From assembly GCA_024803745.1 (NCBI GenBank), contig JANJXV010000040.1, forward strand, positions 3,578,859 to 3,642,858: a DNA stretch of 64,000 nucleotides. Direction: 5' to 3'. Made by a program: the position numbers and the translations under genes. The notes below the pieces were generated by a model. It was given only the letters and a program-made list of their open reading frames with translations. It did no database searches and was not told the DNA's origin. Shown in pieces: positions 56,590-64,000 of this stretch. The DNA comes from Megascapheus bottae (taxonomy: Eukaryota > Chordata > Mammalia > Rodentia > Geomyidae). Every line of letters starts with the position of its first letter. Position 1 is the first letter of the stretch.

Positions 56590-57722
56590 CCCTCAGTACA
56601 GGCTCCTCCCTGGAGCCCCCCCTCCTCCTCCTCCTCCTCTCCTGTGTACAGGCTCCTCCCTGGAGCCCCCCCTCCTCCTCCTCCTCCCCTGAGTACAGGC
56701 TCCTCCCTGGAGCCCCCCCTCCTCCTCCTATCCTGTGTACAGGCTCCTCCCTGGAGCCCCCCCTCCTCCTCCTCTCCTGTGTACAGACTCCTCCCTGGAG
56801 CCCCCCCCTCCTCCTCCTCCTCTCCTGTGTACAGGCTCCTCCCTGGAGCGCCCCCCTCCTCCTCCTCTCCTGTGTACAGGCTCCTCCCTGGAGCGCCCCC
56901 CTCCTCCTCCTCTCCTGTGTACAGACTCCTCCCTGGAGCCCCCCCTCCTCCTCCTCCTCTCCTGTGTAGACTCCTCCCTGGAGCCCCCCCTCCTCCTCCT
57001 CCTCTCCTGTGTACAGACTCCTCCCTGGAGCGCCCCCCTCCTCCTCCTCTCCTGTGTACAGAGTCCTCCCTGGAGCCCCCCCTCCTCCTCCTCCTCTCCT
57101 GTGTACAGACTCCTCCCTGGAGCCCCCCCCCCTCCTCCTCTCCTGTGTACAGACTCCTCCCTGGAGCCCCCCCTCCTCCTCCTCCTCCTCTCCTGTGTAC
57201 AGGCTCCTCCCTGGAGCCCCCCCTCCTCCTCCTCCTCCTCTCCTGTGTACAGGCTCCTCCCTGGAGCCCCCCCTCCTCCTCCTCCTCCTCTCCTGTGTAC
57301 AGGCTCCTCCCTGGAGCCCCCCCTCCTCCTCCTCCTCCTCTCCTGTGTACAGACTCCTCCCTGGAGCCCCCCCTCCTCCTCCTATCCTGTGTACAGACTC
57401 CTCCCTGGAGCCCCCCCTCCTCCTCCTCCTCCTCCTCCTCCTCTCCTGTGTACAGACTCCTCCCTGGAGCCCCCCCCTCCTCCTCCTCTCCTGTGTACAG
57501 ACGCCTCCCTGGAGCCCCCCCTCCTCCTCCTCCTCTCCTGTGTACAGACTCCTCCCTGGAGCCCCCCCCCCTCCTCCTCTCCTGTGTACAGACTCCTCCC
57601 TGGAGCCCCCCCCTCCTCCTCCTCTCCTGTGTACAGGCTCCTCCCTGGAGCCCCCCCTCCTCTTCCTCCTCCCCTGAGCCCCCTCCTCCTCCTCCTCCCC
57701 TGAGCCCCCTCCTCCCCGCCCA
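56590..57722 (+). repeat. C-rich minisatellite with nested CCT microsatellites, about 23 copies
   Basis: Each unit has a fixed part, TGTGTACAGRCTCCTCCCTG + GAGCCCCCC, and a variable (CCT)n part of three to about ten triplets, so unit length varies from about 39 to 58 bp. Variants include AGTACAGG at the 5' end, GAGCGCCCC in several central units and a GTA loss near 56966. It ends in CCTGAGCCCC repeats. Frames of 320-440 aa span it on both strands and are repeat artefacts. Confidence 0.97.
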
Positions 57723-59445
57723 GCCTCTCATGTCACCTCTGCACCCATCCCCGGGTAGGAATTGAAATCTGCCCACATCCCCCTCGCTTCTCCGCGCCCC
57801 TCCTCTGTTTCCCGCCTGGCCTCTGCTCTGCTCCCATCCCGGTACCAAGCCCAGGGGTCGGCCTTGGCCGAGGGACCCCTCTCCCCTTGACCTGTGTCCT
57901 GCTGTCCGTCTCCTAAACTCACTGTCCTCCGTGGCTTGGGTACCATCAGGTCTTTCTCACGGCCCCCGTGAGAGGCGGGCACACGACCCCCCTCTCCCGG
58001 GCCCTCGTTGCCTGGCTGCTCCACGGTGACCCCACATCCACAGGTCAGCCCAGGTGTGGACGGCGCCCAGCAGAGCGGGTGTCCGTGACTCCTCACGTCC
58101 AGCGCCTCTTGAGTTCCGTCCTCGCCCCGCTCGCCCCGCTCGCCCGACTCATCCCCAGGCTGCCGTGGGAACAGTGCTGATTGTGTTACGCCTTTGACGA
58201 TGGCAGGTTCAGGGCCTCTCGTGGTCCATCCCCGGCCAGGCCCATCCTGATGGCAGGTTCATCTGCGCCTGCTTCTCCTCCGGGCGCCTCGTGCAGACTG
58301 CACACAGCCTCCCGTGGAGGCCCTGCCGTACAGTTGGGGAAACTGAGGCACCAGCAGGGAAGGACCGTGCCCAGGGTCACTTGGCCCATCTGTCGGGAGA
58401 CGGGATTTGAACCCAGACACGTGATTCTGGAGCCCTGCTCCTCACCCCTGCGCGGCCCTGTCTGCGGGTGGGCTACCTTCCCCGCACTCACTTCCCCAAC
58501 ACTCGAGGCATGGCAGAGGCTGCCGACGTCCAGGCAGAAGTCTGTTGTGTCTCTGGTGACGCGTGGTGACGAGGTGAGGACCAGCTGGGCGGCCAGCGGG
58601 GCTGGATGGGGCAGAAGGGGCAGGCCTCAGGCCCCTGCCCCGCGGGGTTAGAGTTGAGAGGGGCCACGAAGACTGCGGAGTCTGGGCAACAGAAACAAGG
58701 GGCACACGGTGAGCACAAGCCCACACTGCAGGGAACCCCAAACCCACGGAGCCCTCGTGTTCATGCGCCACGCGGCCCCCCCTCCAGAAAGTCCCCTGTG
58801 GCTGTGCAGGGACTTGAGTGAGGGAAGGGCAGTCCTCCCCCCACTCCCGGCGCTGGCTCCAGAATCTAAACACCGTCTCTCCTTTGCACCTCCAGATCTG
58901 CAGGGAAATTGATCGGAAAACAAGAGTGTTTAACCCCATGACGTGCTGCAGACTAGATGGTCCCGGGCCAGGCACTGCAGACTCAGACTCCGGTGCAGGC
59001 AAATGAGCAGTGAGGGAGGTGCTTTCGTCCTCCCTCACTGTCGAGAAAGGGCGCGAGGCCCGGGCGCGCTCAGCCTTCCTTTCCGGAAAGGACAGTGTTT
59101 CTTCCTGGAAGCCCGAGCTACAGGCGCGGGAATGGACAAGATTTATTTCCTTATGTCAAAGCTCAGTAATTCCGCTTGAGTCTTTCCAATCGATGCGTTT
59201 CTGGCAGGGTTTCTGAGGGCTGCATTTAAAAGGCCATTTTAAAAAATTATCAGCACACACCACAGTGTGCCGAGGCGGGGCCTGGCTTCTCGGGATAGAC
59301 CCAGGCTCCGGGGGCGGGCCTCCTCCTGGGGGTCCCCGAAAGAGGCAGCCAGCCCCTCCACCAGGCCCGTGGGGGCACCTGTCAGGGAACCGGGGAGAAA
59401 CGGTCCTGTCACTGCGTGGGCAGCAGGATGCGGGCTGCCGTGGGG
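57723..59445. other. Unique intron 2 sequence, GC-rich
   Basis: A short 9-bp repeat (CTCGCCCCG, three copies) lies at about 58121-58147. 59130-59260 is a small AT-rich patch (AGATTTATTTCCTTATGTCA, AAAAAATTATCAGCAC). No gene recognised. Confidence 0.45.
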
Positions 59446-59641
59446 TCTGCAGGCAGGGGTCTTGAACTCGGGGCCTGGGCGCTCCGCCACGTTGAGCCAC
59501 AACACCACTTCCAGCTTTCTGGTGGTTCACTGGCGATGAGCGTTGCACAGACTTCCCTGCCCGGGCTGGCTTTGAACCGGGATCCTCAGATCTCAGCCTC
59601 CTGAGCTGCTGGGGTGACGGGTACGAGCGACGGCTCGAATG
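59446..59641 (-). mobile_element. 7SL/B1-like head + Geo SINE, antisense
   Basis: GTCTTGAACTCGGGGCCTGG, GAGCCACAACACCACTTCCA (Geo, short), TTCTGGTGGTTCACTGGCGA and GGCTGGCTTTGAACCGGGAT (head). Confidence 0.92.
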
Positions 59642-59651
59642 GCAGGAAGAA

Positions 59652-59722
59652 AAAGAGGTAATCCGGAAGTGGTGCTGTGGCTTCAGTGGTGGAACTGAAA
59701 AGCTCGGGGACAGCGCCCGCGT
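59652..59722 (+). mobile_element. Geo monomer fragment
   Basis: CCGGAAGTGGTGCTGTGGCT at 59663 and GAAAAGCTCGGGGACAGCGC, without a recognisable head. It lies tail-adjacent to the inverted SINE upstream, so the two form an imperfect inverted repeat. Confidence 0.85.
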
Positions 59723-60640
<918 letters not shown>

Positions 60641-61169
60641 TGAGTCGGGCCTTGGGCCCCCGGGCAAGCTACGAGGCAAGCCGGGCTAAGCCAGCCAGTA
60701 GCCCCTGCTGTGGTGGCGTGCCTTGGCTGGGGGACCCCAGGAAAGTCACCACCCGCTTAGACACAGGGTGGCTCCTGTCCAAGAAGCCCAAGAGGACAGC
60801 AGGTAGACAGTGATGGGAGCAGGACGTCCACGCCAGCCTGGCGCTTTCGCCACACCTCATCCTCGTGGTGCCCCTTTCTGCTGCCCGAGGTCCAAGGACA
60901 AGTGCCAGGATGTGCCACTGACCCCATCCCCGGCACAGACCGCCCACAGGTAGAGCGGGAGCGGTGCGAGGACCAAGACGGCTCCCGCCACCCTGCTTGC
61001 CCGGCCCCGCTCGTCCGGCCCACACAGCTGCATCTGAGGGAGGCGGAAACTGTCCTGCGGGGGCCGGGGGACTTCAAGGTGCCCCGCTGGCTGCCAGGAG
61101 CTCTGACACCGCAGACACTAAATTTGTACTTCCTGACCTCCCCCTCCAGAACGGGCGGGCTAATCACCC

Positions 61170-61425
61170 ACCGTTCTGTTCCAGTAGTAATCGTGAAGAT
61201 GTATTTTTACATGGGGTTTTTTTTGTTTTGTTTTGTTTTCTAGTGTGCATATTACTGAAATAAAACATTGATCAGATCAGGCAAGCATGAGGCAGTCAGT
61301 TAGGAGACGTTTAGGGAGATGATCCACAGAGCCAAAAACACGAGAACCGGAGTGTTGATTAGGGGCTTATTTTTGCTTGAGATTAAAATACAAGCCATTA
61401 AAATAGGACTGTATTTTTGGGCCCC
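61170..61425 (+). promoter_or_regulatory. AT-rich island in intron 3, candidate conserved element
   Basis: Within a GC-rich 2-kb intron lies about 250 bp with TGTTGATTAGGGGCTTATTT, TTGAGATTAAAATACAAGCC and ATTAAAATAGGACTG, plus a GTTTTGTTTTGTTTT run. Position between two PNT exons makes a splicing role as likely as an enhancer role. Confidence 0.38.
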
Positions 61426-61814
61426 GCGTCCCCTTCTCGTCAGAGCCATTGCCATGACTACGAATCTCCGTGTCCCCACGGGGCCGTGGTCCCGGGCAGG
61501 TTCTGCCTGGTTAGCCATTCTTCCAACAGTGCGGTCACCGCCCTGCCTCCCTGCCTGCCCCTGCCCCTGCCCCAGCCAGACCCCTCACTCTGCTGTCCCT
61601 GGTCCTTGACTCATCATCGAATCACAGCAAAGCAGAGCCGTGCTTCCACCCAGCTCCCAGAGCCCAGAGCTGGAGAGAGGAGGAAGGAATAGGGGTCCCC
61701 CTGGGGGCGGGGGCGCCGTCCTGTGGTACCAAGGGCAAAGGGAGGGCGGCATGGGGAGGAAGAAGGGAATTAGTGTGGCCCGTTTCCAGGTTTAGAGGGG
61801 GCGAAGTAGGGATG

Positions 61815-61885
61815 TCTGCACCCAAAATACGCAGTTCATTACGTTGTTAATTAAAGTGTCTGTTTGGAAATGGCTAAAATTAGAG
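61815..61885 (+). promoter_or_regulatory. Short AT-rich island in intron 3
   Basis: CGCAGTTCATTACGTTGTTA, ATTAAAGTGTCTG and GCTAAAATTAGAGCTCG in 70 bp of otherwise GC-rich intron. Candidate element only. Confidence 0.3.
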
Positions 61886-62603
61886 CTCGTTGTTGGGGAC
61901 GTTGTTGACTGCACCTTCGCGTGTCAGAGCCTGTGGCCTCGTCACCACGGCTCTCGGAGCTTGGGGGGGGGGCGGCGTGCTGGCCTCCACCACCACAGTG
62001 GTTTTGCTAATCCGCGGCTCGGCCACACTTGAAGGGCCACCGCTCCTGCCGGCCCCGGCCTCCGCCAGGGGCTGACAGAGGTGTTTTTGGAAGGGAAGCG
62101 TTCCAGAACACACCGGTTCCTTCTAGAGCCTGCTCTGCGCCACTGAGCGCGCTGGTGAAGTGTTCTCCCCTGGGTCCCCCGCTGGCGTTGACCTGGCCTG
62201 GGAAGGCCTGCTTCCCTCTCTGCAGGGAAACCTCCATGGACAAGTTTTCTGTGGAGACTGAGCTGGATGGGAGCAGAAAGATGCTCTCCCCCAAGACTCC
62301 ATCGCCGGGAGTGCGGGCAGAGCCGGCGGAGCAGGCGAGTTAGGTCAGGACAGCTTCCCTGTCCTCTGAACCAGGCAGATGATGAAGGAGACGGGAGGCC
62401 CAGGGGCCCGGCCCCTCCTCCAGCCAGCAGGGGAGCTCGGCTGGGGCAGCCTCGCTGCGGCCATGGACCTGGGGTGCAGTGGCTTCCCTTTTCTTTCTAG
62501 TTTGCACATTTGTTTAAACTAAGGTCTGAACTCAACCCCCTGAGCCTGGCCCCCGCCCTGCTTTTCGCTCATTCCTCGCCTGGCCCCTTTCCCCCCTGCA
62601 CAG

Positions 62604-62738
62604 GCGACGTGCTGTACGAGCTCCTGCAGCACATCCTGAAGCAGCGGAAGCCCCGGTTCCTCTTCCCCCCATACTTCCCGCCAGGAAACGCCATGCACAC
62701 CCATCCCGACGCTCTGCTGCACCAGAACCACGAGGAAG
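62604..62738 (+). CDS. ETV6: ETV6 exon 4 (end of PNT domain and linker, residues 110-154 plus first base of codon 155)
   Basis: This 135-bp exon matches the human exon 4 length. The frame continues from exon 3 (G + GC = Gly110) and reads [16 protein letters not shown], then [20 protein letters not shown], then LLHQNHEE. Val112, the second key polymer-interface residue, and the last PNT helix through residue 127 are unchanged. After that, ten of twenty positions (128-147) differ from remembered human ETV6: I128F, S131P, F133Y, H135P, S139A, I140M, Q143H, E145D, V146A, I147L. Most of these need A/T-to-G/C changes, and third-position GC is 38 of 44 codons. The donor is GTAGGT, and the exon ends in phase 1. 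The linker region tolerates change, so the gene is probably intact; the substitution bias is the odd feature. Confidence 0.98.
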
Positions 62739-62745
62739 GTAGGTG

Positions 62746-62761
62746 CCCCCCCCCCCCCCCC
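62746..62761 (+). repeat. Poly-C run next to the exon 4 donor
   Basis: About 16-17 consecutive C beginning eight bases after exon 4. It lies where splicing regulators commonly act; length may be misread by sequencing. Confidence 0.85.
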
Positions 62762-63240
62762 GCCGTCGAGGAGCCACAGCCAGGCAGACGGAGGCCGCGT
62801 CTGGCTTGCTCGCGAACGTGAGTGTGCGTGCGGTGCGTGTGTGTTCACGTATCGTGTGGGTGTGCACACGTGTACCCGTGTGGGGCACACGTGTGCAGGC
62901 TGAGGAGGCCAGATCCCACGTGCACACGGGCCGTGGCTTCCCGTGGCGGCTCTCACACTGCGGGGCGTGTGGGGAGCGGTGTCCACGTCCCTGGCCTGCG
63001 TGCCTGTCGTGGCCGGGCTCCCTCTGACAGCGGACGCGTGGCCGTGGGTAGGCAAGGCCGAGCCCCCGCCGCCCGGCGCCCTGGCCGGTGCCCTGGGAGG
63101 GCCGGCCGGTCTTCAGCATCTGCAGACAGTGCCCGCTCTGGGGCAGGGCTGCCGAGCGCGGCCCTGGCCGCCACCCGCCGGTGAGCTGCAGGGAAGATCC
63201 ATCCTCACTTCCTGCTCTGCTCTAAGGCCGGGGCATAGAG

Positions 63241-63342
63241 GCCCCTCTTCCCGTTCCCCCTCTAACAACGGGGAAGCGGGGCCCCTCTTCCTGTTCCCCC
63301 TCTAACAACGGGGAAGCGGGGCCCCTCTTTCTGTTTCCAGGC
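63241..63342 (+). repeat. 40-bp tandem duplication, about 2.5 copies
   Basis: GCCCCTCTTCCYGTTCCCCC + TCTAACAACGGGGAAGCGGG occurs at 63241 and 63281, with a partial third copy at 63321. Nearly identical, so recent. Confidence 0.95.
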
Positions 63343-64000
63343 CCTCCCACATTTGTCCCAGCGCAGTCCCTTGCTGCGTGCAGCGGGGCTGGTCAGCGGG
63401 CCTCTCATGGGCCCTTGGTCCTTGGCTAGGGCGCCGCTTCACCCCCGCCGCCTCCCGAGCGAGGACGCCCGTGTGTGAATAAGACGGGTCAGAAGGAGGG
63501 CTCCGAGAAGCCCTCGGATCCCTGTAGAAGCAGCGGCTCCCGCTGCTGCGCTGTGCCTGAGAGGCGTGGCTTCCACTGCAGGCCGACAGCTTTGGTTGAG
63601 GTTCACTGCGTGTTCGTTACTTGGGACGTCATTTTATTGCGTGGAATTTCCAGGAATTTCAAGCGGCGAAGCCGAGAGTGGGAGCGGAGGGCCCTTGAGC
63701 AGAAGCCCGGGTGGCTGTCTCTGAGGGGTCTGGGGGAGCCTCGGTGACAGAGGAGATTCCAGCCTTGGGCTGCTTCCTCTCTCCCTCCCTCTTCCCGAGA
63801 TCACCCTCACAACCAGGACAGTGGGGAGCTTCCCAGCTGGCCAGTCCAGGGCGGCCTTCTTGTTTTCTTCCCCGGCATTCCGACTTCCTCTGACTGCCAC
63901 CTCTGGTCTCCTGCGTGTTCCGAACCCCGCTGCCAGCTGCCCAGCACCGAGGCCGTGCCGTAGCCCGGCGCCCTCCGTGGGGGGCGGCTTCCCAAGCCAG

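Larger units (their letters stand above)
62739..64000 (+). other. ETV6: ETV6 intron 4, 5' part
   Basis: Sequence after the exon 4 donor. It opens with a run of about 17 C (62746-62761), then CpG-dense unique DNA and a short tandem duplication at 63241. Exon 5, which would continue codon 155 and encode the central repression region, was looked for and not seen, so it lies downstream. No SINE was recognised. Confidence 0.93.

Noticed and set aside
56529..57848. Open frames of 439 aa (minus) and 373 aa (plus)
   Set aside because: Translation of the C-rich nested minisatellite into Gly/Glu/Arg or Pro/Ser/Leu repeats; present in several frames and lacking any domain.
62739..64000. Search for ETV6 exon 5 after exon 4
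   Set aside because: No acceptor followed by a frame continuing codon 155 with the expected Asp-Asn-Cys-Val-like start was found; the exon is presumably downstream.

Overview
The window is vertebrate nuclear DNA, almost certainly from a rodent of the superfamily Geomyoidea (kangaroo rats, pocket mice, pocket gophers). The evidence is a large set of short retroposons in which a tRNA-Ala/ID-like head is joined to a second monomer containing the sequence CCGGAAGTGGTGCTGAGG. That architecture matches the IDL-Geo SINE described from Geomyoidea. The species cannot be fixed from the sequence.

Only one gene is supported: ETV6 (TEL), an ETS-family transcriptional repressor, read on the + strand. Three coding exons are present: exon 2 (32855-32984, 130 bp), exon 3 (60411-60575, 165 bp) and exon 4 (62604-62738, 135 bp). 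Each has the length and splice phase of the human exon, with AG acceptors and GT donors. Together they encode residues 12 to 154 plus the first base of codon 155, covering the N-terminal region and the whole PNT/SAM polymerisation domain. Exon 1 (first 11 codons), the central region and the ETS DNA-binding domain (exons 5-8) lie outside the window.

Layout: 1-32854 is the 3' part of intron 1; 32985-60410 is intron 2 (27,426 bp); 60576-62603 is intron 3 (2,028 bp); 62739-64000 is the start of intron 4. The introns hold about 37 recognisable SINE copies or fragments and at least ten tandem arrays. The larger arrays are a G-rich 31/19-bp array (11.2-11.8 kb), an 83-bp TG-rich array (17.6 kb), a 19-22-bp array with a duplicated higher-order cassette (21.3-22.5 kb), a CpG-rich 36-bp array (23.1-23.4 kb), a 25/30-bp array (44.8-45.1 kb), a 40-bp array (52.5 kb), a 38/42-bp array (55.6-55.9 kb) and a 1.1-kb C-rich array with internal CCT runs (56.6-57.7 kb). 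Against this GC-rich background stand a few AT-rich, repeat-free islands with homeodomain/forkhead-like words; these are candidate conserved enhancers. No convincing LINE or LTR element, CRISPR array, functional RNA gene or second protein gene was seen. The long open frames elsewhere are by-products of tandem arrays.

The most interesting signals are: a rise of exon third-position GC from exon 2 (60%) through exon 3 (80%) to exon 4 (86%), with amino-acid change concentrated in exon 4, beside a dense minisatellite cluster (suggesting GC-biased gene conversion); the apparent sharing of one SINE tail monomer by two unrelated heads; and an ETS-consensus word built into that SINE tail within an ETS gene.
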